From Kitasatospora sp. MMS16-BH015 (GTDB taxonomy: Bacteria; Actinomycetota; Actinomycetes; Streptomycetales; Streptomycetaceae): a DNA stretch of 64,000 nt. The position numbers were made by a program, and so were the translations under genes. The notes beneath the pieces are model-generated. The model was not told the origin of the DNA. It made no database searches and saw only the letters and a list, made by a program, of their open reading frames with translations. Positions 46,701 to 54,395 of this stretch are shown in pieces. The stretch is from contig NZ_CP025394.1 of the NCBI RefSeq assembly GCF_002943525.1, positions 5,270,001-5,334,000 on the forward strand. Reading direction: 5' to 3'. Every line of letters starts with the position of its first letter. The first letter of the stretch is position 1.

Positions 46701-47897
46701 CGTGGTGACCACCCGGGCCTGACGCTCCAGCAGGCGACGATGGTGTCGTTCCTCTACGCGGCCAACGCCTCCTTCAATAGCGACCATGTCCGCAACAGCT
46801 CGAACACCAGCGACGCCGACTTCAACAGAATCGCTACTAAGTATCACGCTGGGCAAAGCACTATTGACCACGCTGCTATTGAAGTGTGGGCATACGGGGC
46901 GAGTGAGGCAGAGACCGACTACTTCTACCAGAACTACTGCCTCTTCCTGGAGTGCCGCACCGGGTGGGATTCCGCTTTGGGTAGCCAGATTGGAAGTCAG
47001 GTCTCTTCGCCATTCGGCCTTTCCACGTCGGAGAGAACGGCCGACGCGGTTGCCGGGACCATGGCAGCTTTGGCGGCGCGTGAAGTTGGAGGCGGCTTGG
47101 TGCGAGCGGAGGAGCAAGGGCTCTCCGCTGAGGCACGGGCGTTCAGTGAGTGCAACAGTTTTCCAGCTGACACTCAAGTTCTCCTTGCCGACGGCCAGAC
47201 AAAGGCGATAGTCGACCTCCAAGACAGTGACCGGGTTCTGGCCACCGATCCTCTTGCAGGAGTGACGAAGGCTGAGTCAATTGTCGCAAGAATCATCGGC
47301 CATGAAGATGTTGAATTCACCGACCTGACCCTCGCGGCCAGCGACAGTACGCTGAGTGCCCAGGTAGTCACCTCTACAGCACACCACCCGTACTGGGACG
47401 GCACTACGCAGCGCTGGACCAATGCGGATGATGTCAAGAGCGGAGATGAACTTCGCCGGCCTGACGGCAGCACTGTAATGGTCTCATCGGTGCGGAACTA
47501 CCACACCGCGCCCCAGGCTGCCTATAACCTTACGATCGGCGAGCTCCACACGTACTATGTACTCGCCGGTACTGTGCCAGTGCTTGTGCACAATTCGAGC
47601 TGTGGCATTCCGACAAAGACGGACAGGATCGCTGAGCATCTCACTTTCAGGGATCTGGATGCCGCTAAACGTGAACTCGGCGGTGAGGTTGTTGCGCGAA
47701 AGTCTGACGGGACTCCGTGGGACCACGTTGGCGAGGTGCGAGATGCTCAGGCGGGTCTCCTGAATCGCATGCACCAGATCAAGGTGCAGATGTCAAAGGC
47801 GGGGGTTGATGATCCGATCTTCCCGTCACTCCAGGCTGAACTCAGCCAGGCCAGTAAGCTGCTCGACTACTCAGAGAAATATGTCCCGAGGTACTGA
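40749..47897 (+). CDS. RHS/YD-repeat polymorphic toxin with Hint domain and C-terminal toxin
   Basis: A 2,382-residue secreted polymorphic toxin. TTG 40749 is chosen because GGGAGGT lies about 8 bases upstream and a clean signal peptide follows (KRRLATATAAAVVGSLLMPV). Then a beta-rich SpvB-like N-terminal region (GAFTYSYPVQLPASLGGG, ALSYDSSSVDG), many YD repeats (for example YDAYGRLTKSTDQN, YDLAGRELTATDPDTGT), and the RHS core (LGAREYDTSHGRFITPD, YAYSNNDPVNDSDPSGL, about residue 1,900-1,955). Next is a Hint self-splicing/protease domain, Cys2135 in ECNSFPADTQVLL to VLVHN at 2,282, with TAHHPYW inside. The final 100 residues (TDRIAEHLTFRDLDAAKREL, ARKSDGTPWDHVGEVRDAQA, ending LLDYSEKYVPRY) resemble the polymorphic toxin type 28 domain, a predicted nuclease. 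Upstream GTG 40701 is possible. Confidence 0.88.
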   Translation: MKRRLATATAAAVVGSLLMPVTIAAATGPDYSRKWSPPNTPLPRTVSVKGHDVTPATPAKPAHEVPPTWQAPKSPSAPKHGHASVRLAAAPAAHPLAKGQQAEAGTELVASGLPVALAPLAGSAAGGQQVEVDVADQKAATAAGVPGVLVSLTPAAGSAGGPVRLGVDLGRDGTGFGADWASRAQLVTLPGCALTTPQAKGCLKQTPLASHYDRVNQKLVADVTIAPNTALAKSAPAAGALASTAASAGASAVPTTVVAAVSGTSSGAGTFSATPLNPSQAWTAGGSSGAFTYSYPVQLPASLGGGAPSVALSYDSSSVDGKTSSTNSQASWIGDGWDYSPGFVERSYKPCLKDGVAGSGDECWAGANLNLSLAGHSGELVPDDQSCQTNAPGTTEQSNCTWRIKGDDGTKVQFLTGATNGTWNGSYIKVTDIFGTVYYLGLNHLPDASGNPTTKGADSGSAWTVPVYSPNSGDPCYDSSKGQGSWCQSAWRWNLDYVVDPHGNLTTYTYTPEANYYARGGGQNNGTGTNTQYTRGGVLASIGYGQLLSDQLTANGTYNPAAKVTFTSGERCTATGTACDPGNRTLANAANWPDAPLDESCASTGTCTNYSPSYWSTLWLKSIATQVRSAGVYQTVDSYALSHSFVSVQNATENAQVPWLDSVQRTASDRQASATPVPLAPVTFTSMLLRNRVDGTNLVPARPDFNRPRIQLITTETGGTVAVDYWPPDCSRVSGPMPGSADSDVRSCFNVKWHPPTAKAEDPPIDDWFLKYPVRTVTTNGVTTGSVPIAKTYTYGPAAWHRDDSPLTQDADRTWDQFRGYASVIAVTGSGQDGVRSQSRTSYYQGMNGDITSTGTRSTQVAGPMSGAVTDSDWLTGQTLESDSYTQENGGIVAYSVDTFSGDHPTATHNRGSLPALVARYMATTSTVTSKSKKTDGTWLTDSKTSTTDAAHGNVVLTVLDSADGLPDICTRTAYAAGSDPQVQALPSQVLVASGANACTAPLTQANAVSWTNTYYDNLGYGKLGSAHDVTATVAADRFDAGGNPQFTTKLAGYDAYGRLTKSTDQNTVDPSHTGGAVVTTAYTQPQPGELPTGITVVTPAPDGAADVLTGRKTSTTLDSARALPLTVTDQNGRVTTEAYDALGRLTSVWAPGRDTKASASHTFSYAIPGVVNGKLVNPSVTSASLRANGSYATSIQIMDGLGQTVQTQSDPAISAYSGRMIADTVLDSQGRTVRANAAWYNGDARPSTTLYQTTTQQVPAQTYTVFDGLGRPVSTQFVAWGATLTTTTTAYPGADRTDVTPPSGATPTSTVVDARGRTSQLWQYRTATATGNASDADVTSYTYTPAGQLATQKDAAGNTWTHGYDLAGRELTATDPDTGTSTKTYDTAGRLATTTDAREQTLAYTYDLLGRTTGSYTGSVSTANQRTGFTYDTVLKGQPATSTRYDSGNTYTSEVTAYDTAYHPTTTKVTIPGSEVGQSGTPFTYTHISVFDPISGALTADDRSAIGDIPEETLTYAYDDYGLLRSYGVFNGATLDLSNDYDAYGRNIRTTVNPWGTQIVVTNTFDESTGRPVSQFVDKQTAATGAVQQVTYAYNPAGKLTGVRNIPDNVPANTDLQCYGYDYLGRLTTAWTDTGTLTMASRAAGVQGACTNSTPTSGAQAPKKTTVGGPAPYWQTFGYDLTGNRKTLVQHDPSGDTTKDTTVTQTFNTGPNTPITTPNADSGTGGPHALLSTSTQTGTGTAAVSTTQYDASGNTTLITDPAELTTLTWDPENRVESVDKRTQVSRTHYLYDAAGNQLIRRYHGKNTIFLGGDELVYDPNTSTKPTGTRYYQMPGGLSLVRQGGKSTFQISDLHGTGSLSLDATALTETRRLTDPFGNPRGTQPSTWAGDRGYVGGTKDDIAGYTNLGAREYDTSHGRFITPDLVLDVANPQQWNGYAYSNNDPVNDSDPSGLCPRDECGGYGQNPGMAVGTHGTDTDAKVDQRGDHPGLTLQQATMVSFLYAANASFNSDHVRNSSNTSDADFNRIATKYHAGQSTIDHAAIEVWAYGASEAETDYFYQNYCLFLECRTGWDSALGSQIGSQVSSPFGLSTSERTADAVAGTMAALAAREVGGGLVRAEEQGLSAEARAFSECNSFPADTQVLLADGQTKAIVDLQDSDRVLATDPLAGVTKAESIVARIIGHEDVEFTDLTLAASDSTLSAQVVTSTAHHPYWDGTTQRWTNADDVKSGDELRRPDGSTVMVSSVRNYHTAPQAAYNLTIGELHTYYVLAGTVPVLVHNSSCGIPTKTDRIAEHLTFRDLDAAKRELGGEVVARKSDGTPWDHVGEVRDAQAGLLNRMHQIKVQMSKAGVDDPIFPSLQAELSQASKLLDYSEKYVPRY

Positions 47898-48472
47898 TGG
47901 CAGAATTTACAGAAATGCTCAGTAAGGCGAAATCTGGAACGCTGAGCGCTAGGGAACTCGGCGTTGCCGTGGAGGCAATTTCTGAGGGCTGGGCAAGTCA
48001 GGGAGACCTGTATACGGCGTTGCACGTGGTTGGGTTGGCGGGCTCCCCTGCCCAGGCGGAGGCCGTCAGGCAGTACCTCCGCATGCCTGCGGACCCGATG
48101 CTGTCCCGTCTAGCCTTGCAGGTTCTTGGTGACTACTGGGGGATGTCTTCTGAACTCCTCCCTGAGCTCCGCAGCTTCCTGGCTGGGGTCGATTGGGATG
48201 TTGATGGCGATGTTCGGGGAATCGCAATTTCCATCGCTGGCAGGCATCTTCGAAAGGCGGGAGGACCGACCGACTTGGCGAAAATGTTGATGAATATCGC
48301 CGACGATGAGAGCGAGTTCAGTCTTGTGCGAGAGGCTGCGTTTCGAGCCCTGGCTGCAGGGCTTGGGGATTCGCTTCTCGAACCGTCTTCTCCTGCCGTC
48401 CGAGTGCGCATTGGATCTGCGCAGGCTACGGATGTCCTAGCCCGTGCTAGAAAAAGGTACGCCCGACGGTAG
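47897..48472 (+). CDS. Candidate immunity protein for the RHS toxin
   Basis: A 191-residue, mostly helical protein with no known enzyme motif. ATG 47897 shares its A with the RHS stop (TGATG), so it is translationally coupled to the toxin, as immunity genes usually are. The sequence (ALHVVGLAGSPAQAEAVRQY; RLALQVLGDYW; AISIAGRHLRKAGGPTDLAK) suggests paired HEAT-like helices. GC content is lower than in the RHS core and matches the toxin C-terminus, as expected for a swapped toxin/immunity cassette. A strong terminator follows. Confidence 0.72.
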   Translation: MAEFTEMLSKAKSGTLSARELGVAVEAISEGWASQGDLYTALHVVGLAGSPAQAEAVRQYLRMPADPMLSRLALQVLGDYWGMSSELLPELRSFLAGVDWDVDGDVRGIAISIAGRHLRKAGGPTDLAKMLMNIADDESEFSLVREAAFRALAAGLGDSLLEPSSPAVRVRIGSAQATDVLARARKRYARR

Positions 48473-48506
48473 CTAGCATCGGGGAATGCAATCCCATGAT
48501 TCGAGC

Positions 48507-48555
48507 GGCAAGAAGCCCCGCCAGGACCGTGGAGGTCTTGGCGGGGCTTCTTGCC
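48507..48555 (+). terminator. 17-bp hairpin after the immunity gene
   Basis: GGCAAGAAGCCCCGCCA (48507-48523), 15-base loop, exact complement (48539-48555), followed by GTCTT. It ends the RHS-immunity transcript. Confidence 0.88.
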
Positions 48556-49409
48556 GTCTTGACGGCAGTAGTTGACGGCAACGTCAGCGGACGGATGCTG
48601 CACAAAGCGGCGGCCCGTCGCCGTTGTCGGGCCGCGTGGCGGGCTCGGCGGGGGTGCGGAGGACGGAGGAGCCTGGCCAGGCGGAGCAGGGCGGTGAAGT
48701 GTCGGGTGAGGGTGGTTCCGACTTCCCCCGGTCAGGTCCGTCCGAGCGCTGTCCGCGGCCCACCGTCCGGCCGCCATGCGCACCGCCTCGAGGACTCCCC
48801 TTGGTCGATGCTGCCCGCGAAACCCTCCCGGAGGGGCCGGGACCCAGCCGGCGATCGCCGACCTCCGACATCGGCTTGGTGCACCAGCGCCCCGACAAGC
48901 CGTCTCGACCGCGGTTGACGCCGCCCCGAAGGCGCATCGCCGGCGGTGGCGGGCGCGGCCCTACGGGCCGGACGACGGCCGGGCGCCAGGGCGGACACCG
49001 ATCACCCGTCGACCACCCGGCCAGGTGTCTCAGCCTCGGACGCCCGGGGGCGGTACGAGCGATGCCACAGGGGATGAAGTGTCGGGCAAGGTGGGGGAAA
49101 GCGTCACCTTTCGAACCAGACGGCAGGGAGATGCACGACCGTCAAAACCCGCCAGATCGGGGGCGGCCGATCGACGCCGTCTCGCACTGGTGGTATCGAA
49201 CGTCGATCTCCAAGGGGTTTCCGAACGCCATGTCCGGAGGTAGGTGGCCCCGAGCAGAATCGAACAGCCCCGTAGTTGCGCAAGAGTCAGAGGTTGAGCA
49301 AGGGGGGGGTGAAAACTGGCCTATGTATACGTTCCGCTTGTGCGGAATCACACGTCGTTCGCATCCTTTCTGGGCGCGGCCCGGCGGTGGGCTGCATGAG
49401 AAGTGGGGG
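48556..49409. other. About 850 bases without a supportable gene
   Basis: Open frames on both strands lack ribosome sites, domains and consistent codon bias. A plus-strand frame runs through into the next gene, but the sequence before 49,410 does not look like protein. Probably the promoter region of the following operon plus decayed DNA. Confidence 0.45.
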
Positions 49410-49844
49410 ATGCTTGTGATCGACATCGATGTGCCGGACCTGGTGACGCGCGCGGGCCAGGCGCTGGTCGTGGAGGTGGCGCGCTCCGGTTGGGCGTTGG
49501 TCCGGGAGCAGATCGGTGCGTTCCTGCGGCGGAACCGACAGGCCGACGACGCCCAAAGGCAGTTGGCGGACCTCGACAGCGTCGTGGAGCAGAACGGAAC
49601 GGACACCGAGCAGGCCCGGGAGGCGCTGAGGACTCAGTGCTATTGGCAGCTTGGGGCCTACCTGTCGCGCCACCAGCACATGGCCGCTGAGCTCGAGGAA
49701 CTGCTTGCGACCTGGGGAGCGGCTGAGCCCGGCGGGCAGGGGATGAACGCCAACGGGAACACTGCCAGCGTGGTCATCCAGGCCGGTGGCAACGTGAACA
49801 CCGGGAAGGGATCCATCACCGCCTCCGGACGGCCCCGGCGGTGA
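49410..49844 (+). CDS. Small helical protein with C-terminal amyloid-like motif (candidate effector)
   Basis: A 144-residue protein. Residues about 1-100 are helical: DLVTRAGQALVVEVARSGWA, REQIGAFLRRNRQADDAQRQ, then QLGAYLSRHQHMAAELEELL. After a Gly-rich hinge comes GNTASVVIQAGGNVNTGKGS (core S120-VVIQA-125). The same N-S-V-[VI]-I-Q-A pattern opens the next gene. Short Asn/Gly-flanked VxQxG-type motifs at effector C-termini and sensor N-termini are known as bacterial amyloid signalling sequences, and a small helical N-domain (Bell type) is the usual partner. Assignment to that class is inference. ATG 49410 or GTG 49416 may start it. The stop overlaps the next start (GTGA). First gene of a four-gene overlapping operon. 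Confidence 0.6.
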   Translation: MLVIDIDVPDLVTRAGQALVVEVARSGWALVREQIGAFLRRNRQADDAQRQLADLDSVVEQNGTDTEQAREALRTQCYWQLGAYLSRHQHMAAELEELLATWGAAEPGGQGMNANGNTASVVIQAGGNVNTGKGSITASGRPRR

Positions 49845-51913
49845 CGGAGGCGCAGTCGCAGCCGGAGGCCGGCGTCGGCCAGGAGACCCTGGGGAACCAG
49901 AGCGCTTCAGGCAACCACTGGTCGGTCATCATCCAGGCCCAGGCATCCGGCACAGCAAACACGTTGGCCCTGGTCAACATCCACGAGAAGGAGTTGCTGC
50001 CTGCCCACGAGGTAGCGCCGGCGGTGGTCGAGGCGGCACGAAAGGCATGGGTCAGGGCCGACGGTGACGGCAAGCCGATCAGCACCGCGGAAGAAGTGCG
50101 GGACGTGCTCATGCGGGGGAACGGTCTCGGGGTGGTCGCCGGGCACGACGGCAGTGGCCGTTACGCCGCCGCCGTCCGGGCCCTTCTGCTGGTGGACCGT
50201 GAGCGCTGCCAGGGCGCGGCACCTCTGTGGCTGGGAAGGATCACACCGGACTGGGACCCGCCGGACGTCACCCTGCTGCCGGTCCAGCCGAACTGCGGCT
50301 ACGTACTCGACGCCCGCGGCGAGACCGTGGACTGGTCCAAGGAGATGCCGGCCAAGCTCGCCGGCCACGGCCGTCTCCTGGCGAAAGTGGGATCGTGCCT
50401 GATCGTGATCGTGGGCGAGGACGGCTGGCCGACCACCGGCCCCGAGGCGGGCGTCGCAACCCACGCCCGGTCCGCTGCCCCACGGCGCCTGGTCCGCTCC
50501 CACCTCGAACTCCTCCACAAGTGCGTCGGCCTGGTCGAACGGCTCCAGCCCGAGTACGAGGTGAAGGAGGGCGAGCAGGACCTCACACACCTGATCACCG
50601 ACGGAATGCATCCGAAGGACGCGGCCGACCTCGCCCGGCTGCTTGCCGGCGCGGCCGGAAGCGAGAAGCTGCTCGCCGCCGCCGTCGAGCGTTTCACGGG
50701 GTGGCGTGACTACGTCTCCGGCTTCTTCGCACGCACCGCCGACCGCCCTGACGACCGGGCCCTTCTGCTCTCCGCGGTTCTCCTCGACGGAGCCAGCCCC
50801 GCCCAGGTGAACCAGGCGGCCCGCGACCTGCTCGAAGAGAAGGTCGACACCAGTGTGCGCAACGCCCTGTCGGGCATGGACCTGGGAAGCCGACTCCGTG
50901 ACTGCGGAGCGAAGGTGGCCGACAACAAGGTCACCTTCACCCACAGACCGGGGTACCCCTATGCGGTGCTGCGGCACATCTGGACCGAGCTCGGCGAGGC
51001 ACAGGACCCCATCCGCAGGTGGCTCGCCCGGATCACCTCCGACGGACAGGTCGGGGCGCCTAGGCTCGGAACCATCGCCGACCTGCTGGCCAAGCTGGCC
51101 GCCGAGCACAACGACAGCACCGTGCTGCCCAGCCCCACCCGGGGCAATGACGCCGTGACGGCACTCAGTCGGGGTGAGCCCGCCGCCCGGATGCTGTCCG
51201 CCGCAGCCCAGCACCCGGTCCTGGGAGCGGGAATCCGCAAGCAACTGCGGGACAACTGGGCGCCCAGCCGCGACCCGGAGATCGCCAGGGTTGCCGCATT
51301 GGTGTGCCAGGGCACGTTCGCCGCGAAGTTCCCCGGCCAGGCGCTGGTGCGCCTGAGGCACGTCCTAGGCCGCGATACCGACGATCCGGCCAACAAGGAA
51401 GCCGGCCGGGCTCTGCGCGCCTTGGTCCGAGAACACGGCAAGCTGGCCCAGACCTGGGCAGCGGTCACCGACTGGATCGGCCTGACCGGCCAGACCGGCA
51501 CGGGCCCGAACGCAGCGAACCGGGTCCGCGCGGGCCGGCGGGCCTTTCTCGCCTTGGCCGACATCACAGCAGACCCCTATCCGGTAGAGCTTCTCCTCAA
51601 TGCTGCGACCCACGACAAGTCGGTGACCGACGAGCTCGTCGCCTGCTGGAGCGCGACCGTGTCCCACGTCGAGTACGCCCGCGTTTGTGAGGACACGCTC
51701 ACCGCGTGGGCGGAGGCCAGCGTTGAGGGACACCTGCCGGCGGACCAAGTCCTGCAGCTGATCGAGAAGGTCGTCAACGGCCGCATCGGACTCGACCCGG
51801 TCGCAGCCGTCGTCGTCGGCCGCGACACGGCAACCGAGTCCAAGGCCATGCGCGAGTTCCGGCGGCGCCTGATCGACCGCCGCTTCTCGCCGGCCAGGCC
51901 GGAGCAACCGTGA
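49841..51913 (+). CDS. Large P-loop-like (STAND/NLR-like) protein with N-terminal amyloid-like motif
   Basis: A 690-residue protein. N-terminus: GNQSASGNHWSVIIQAQASG (core S28-VIIQA-33), matching the C-terminal motif of the preceding protein. Then PISTAEEVRDVLMRGNGLGV runs into a degenerate nucleotide loop, GHDGSGRYAAA (residues 101-111), where Arg-Tyr replaces the Lys-Ser/Thr of Walker A. SCLIVIVGEDGWP could be a Walker-B-like strand. The remaining 450 residues are helical with no recognised repeat. The gene overlaps both neighbours by 4 bases (GTGA each side). Placement and shared motif suggest a sensor controlling the first gene product; with the altered loop it may bind rather than hydrolyse nucleotide. 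Function is inferred. Confidence 0.55.
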   Translation: MTEAQSQPEAGVGQETLGNQSASGNHWSVIIQAQASGTANTLALVNIHEKELLPAHEVAPAVVEAARKAWVRADGDGKPISTAEEVRDVLMRGNGLGVVAGHDGSGRYAAAVRALLLVDRERCQGAAPLWLGRITPDWDPPDVTLLPVQPNCGYVLDARGETVDWSKEMPAKLAGHGRLLAKVGSCLIVIVGEDGWPTTGPEAGVATHARSAAPRRLVRSHLELLHKCVGLVERLQPEYEVKEGEQDLTHLITDGMHPKDAADLARLLAGAAGSEKLLAAAVERFTGWRDYVSGFFARTADRPDDRALLLSAVLLDGASPAQVNQAARDLLEEKVDTSVRNALSGMDLGSRLRDCGAKVADNKVTFTHRPGYPYAVLRHIWTELGEAQDPIRRWLARITSDGQVGAPRLGTIADLLAKLAAEHNDSTVLPSPTRGNDAVTALSRGEPAARMLSAAAQHPVLGAGIRKQLRDNWAPSRDPEIARVAALVCQGTFAAKFPGQALVRLRHVLGRDTDDPANKEAGRALRALVREHGKLAQTWAAVTDWIGLTGQTGTGPNAANRVRAGRRAFLALADITADPYPVELLLNAATHDKSVTDELVACWSATVSHVEYARVCEDTLTAWAEASVEGHLPADQVLQLIEKVVNGRIGLDPVAAVVVGRDTATESKAMREFRRRLIDRRFSPARPEQP

Positions 51914-52365
51914 CCCGCGAGCACACGACCCGCGCACAACGGCGGGTACTGCGCCGTGAGGTGACCGCCTTCTCGGCAGTCCTGCCAAGCTGCTACCCGG
52001 ACATCGCCTTCAGTGCGCAGATCACCGCAACCACCTATCCAGACCGCCTACCCGACTGCGACCATCTGGCACTTGCCCGGCTCATCCGGGGCACTCTACG
52101 TAGGGCGGCGACCGACACCGCAGCGCAGTTGCACCCGCTGGATCTACCGGGAGCACAGGACGCGCTGGCTGATCACCTGGCAGGACCCCGCCCGATAGTC
52201 GATCACCCGGACCATGTCCTGAGTGGCTGTTGTCGTTTCGATCTTGAGGGGCGCGGGTCGAACGGGGGTCTCGATCGGGTGAGCGCAGCGGCCGCCGCGC
52301 ATGAAAGCAGGGCCTCTTGGTAGCTCGAAGGGTGTCTACGCCAAAGAGCGGTCCAGGAGGCCCTG

Positions 52366-53283
52366 TTGTCCCACTTCTACGGCATCGCGGGACCGGGGTC
52401 CACTTCGGTCACTCTCGCGTGTGACTGCCTGGCACACCGGTTCGGGAACGCCGTCGACCACGGGGTCCGTGTGCGCCGCTACCCCACCGACATGTCCGAT
52501 GCGGAGTGGGCGGTGGTGCGGCCGCTGCTGCCGGTGCCGGGCTGGCTGCGCGGGCGGGGCGGGCAGCCGGAGGCGTACTGCCACCGCACGATACTGGACG
52601 CGATCCGCTACCTCGTCGACAACGGAACGAAGTGGCGGGCCATGCCGGCTGACTTCCCGCCGTGGGACCGGGTCTACGCGTTCTTCCGGCGCTGGCGTGA
52701 CCACGGTCTGGTCCGGGAGTTGCACGACCGGCTCCGCCGTAAGGCCCGCGAGCAGGCCGGGCGGGACCCGGAGCCGAGCGCGGGCGTGATCGACTCCCAG
52801 TCGGTCAAGGCGGACGCCGTCGTCGGCCGTGACAGCCGCGGCTTCGACGGCGGCAAGCTGATCAATGGCCGCAAGCGGCACGCCGTGGTCGACACCCTCG
52901 GCCTGCTCCTCGCGGTGATGGTCACCGCAGCGGACATCGGCGACCGCGCCGCCGCGCAGGTTCTGCTCGCCCAGGTGGCCGCCGCACACCACCGGCTGGC
53001 GCTGGTCTGGGCCGACGGCGGCTACACGGGCAGCCTCGTCGAGTACGGCTTCACCGTCCTCGCCCTGGTCCTGGCCATCGTCAAACGCAGTGACGACATG
53101 CGCGGCTTCGTCGTGCTGCCCAAGCGGTGGATCGTGGAGCGGTTCTTCGCCCACCTGATGCGAAGCCGCCGCCTCGTGCGGGACTTCGAACGGTCCACCG
53201 GCAGCGCGGAGGCGATGGTCTACTGGTCGGCGACGATGCTCATGACCCGCCGCCTGGCCCGGCCAAGGCCATCGCGAGCGTGA
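52366..53283 (+). CDS. IS5-family transposase
   Basis: A 305-residue DDE transposase. N-terminal SDAEWAVVRPLLPVP and ILDAIRYLVDNGTKWRAMP are typical of IS5-family enzymes. Catalytic residues: Asp in GVIDSQSVKAD, Asp in LVWADGGYTG, and Glu in KRWIVERFFAHL, with RKRHAVVDTLG between. TTG 52366 is chosen for AGGAGG 8 bases upstream. The frame is intact, so the element may be active. Its 3' end overlaps the opposite-strand passenger gene. Confidence 0.92.
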   Translation: MSHFYGIAGPGSTSVTLACDCLAHRFGNAVDHGVRVRRYPTDMSDAEWAVVRPLLPVPGWLRGRGGQPEAYCHRTILDAIRYLVDNGTKWRAMPADFPPWDRVYAFFRRWRDHGLVRELHDRLRRKAREQAGRDPEPSAGVIDSQSVKADAVVGRDSRGFDGGKLINGRKRHAVVDTLGLLLAVMVTAADIGDRAAAQVLLAQVAAAHHRLALVWADGGYTGSLVEYGFTVLALVLAIVKRSDDMRGFVVLPKRWIVERFFAHLMRSRRLVRDFERSTGSAEAMVYWSATMLMTRRLARPRPSRA

Positions 53284-53785
53284 ACCGGCCCGGCTCCGGC
53301 TCGACCAGCCACCCGCGCGCTGTCAGCCGCTTCGCCTTCGACCGCAACGCCTCGATCTTCGCGGGCACCGGGTCCAGGCCGAAGCAGGCGGCCATCTCCT
53401 GGCAGGTCAGCGGGCCTTGACCGAGACGGCCTCGGTCCGCGAGAGCCTGCACGATGCGCTGGTAGTCCGCCGACAGTGCCGACCGGGCCAGACCCGCACG
53501 CCACATCGGCACCACCGACTTCGGCTTCGCCGCTGCCGAAGATGCAGGCAGCGCCGGCGGTTCACCGCGATCCGACGGCTTCTCGACGGCGTCCGGGCCG
53601 GCGATGTCTCCTTCGCCCGGGGACAGCACCTCGCCGACGCGTGAACGGGCGATGACCCACTCGCTCCACTCCCGCTCGGCCGCGACCAGCTCGGCCTGGA
53701 TACGGTCCGCCTCCTCCCGCAGCTCATCCACACGACGGCGAGCGGTCAGCTCACGCTGTTCCAGCAGCCCCACGACCGACGGCAT
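53240..53785 (-). CDS. Passenger coiled-coil plus winged-helix protein of the insertion sequence
   Basis: A 181-residue protein lying wholly inside the inverted repeats. Residues about 5-50 form a charged coiled coil (VGLLEQRELTARRRVDELRE and following). A linker follows, then a C-terminal winged-helix-like region (about 115-172: ADYQRIVQALADRGRLGQGP, EMAACFGLDPVPAKIEALRS, LTARGWLVEPEPGRFTLAMA). ATG 53785 has GGAGG at ideal spacing; the longer frame lacks one. Similar proteins are common beside transposases in streptomycetes, from general knowledge. It may regulate transposition or help target choice. Its layout matches the genes at 20,149 and 22,544. Confidence 0.72.
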   Translation of the reverse strand: MPSVVGLLEQRELTARRRVDELREEADRIQAELVAAEREWSEWVIARSRVGEVLSPGEGDIAGPDAVEKPSDRGEPPALPASSAAAKPKSVVPMWRAGLARSALSADYQRIVQALADRGRLGQGPLTCQEMAACFGLDPVPAKIEALRSKAKRLTARGWLVEPEPGRFTLAMALAGPGGGS

Positions 53786-54395
53786 CCTTGACCTCCACCA
53801 GAGCGACGACACGACACGTCACCACTCCCCGAGACCACCGCCCCTATGCCTGACCAGCGGAAACACAGCTCTCAAGTCAGGAAAGACAACAGCCACTGAG
53901 GGCAGACATCACCGTCACCCTGGACGCTGCCGCAGTCGAGGCCACCCAGCGGCTGGTGCAGGCGTGCCAGCAGCAACAGTTGGAGGACGCTGTCTTCCTC
54001 CAGGCAGTCCGAGCGCGGGCCCGTGCGCTGGCCGACCCGGCAGTTCTGGCTGCAGCGCTGACCATGCCGGAGGTCGGCCCATGGGCCGACCTCGTCAAGG
54101 ACTTCAAGCTGACCGACGACGGCGGCAGGAAACAGTTCGCCGGTGCGCTGACCCACCTGTCTCAGCTCCTCGCCACAGCCCGTGCACCGTCTCATGAGCC
54201 GTCCGACCGCCAAGTCCTCGAGATCATGCGCACCTTCTTCTCCCGCTTCCAGAGCTCGCACCAGCAGCGTGCTCTTGTCACATTCACGGCCGACTACATG
54301 AGGGCACTCGGTCACCCGGATCTGGCCACCCAACTGGAACAAGGCGATGAGATGTTCGCGAATACATACGGGGGCGATGGCCTAGAAGTGGCGCC

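Larger units (their letters stand above)
52224..53895 (+). mobile_element. IS5-family-like insertion sequence with passenger gene, 1,672 bp
   Basis: Terminal inverted repeats: TGGCTGTTGTC at the left end (52,224) and its complement GACAACAGCCA at the right end (to 53,895), with weaker pairing inward (TTTC, CTTGAG). It is flanked by a 5-bp direct repeat CTGAG at 52,219-52,223 and 53,896-53,900. It carries a plus-strand transposase and a minus-strand coiled-coil winged-helix gene that overlap tail to tail by 44 bases. Precise excision restores the interrupted host gene, so the insertion looks recent. Confidence 0.88.

Noticed and set aside
48584..48937. 117-codon minus-strand frame after the RHS terminator
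   Set aside because: Basic, Gly/Pro/Arg-rich product, no ribosome site and no partner gene.
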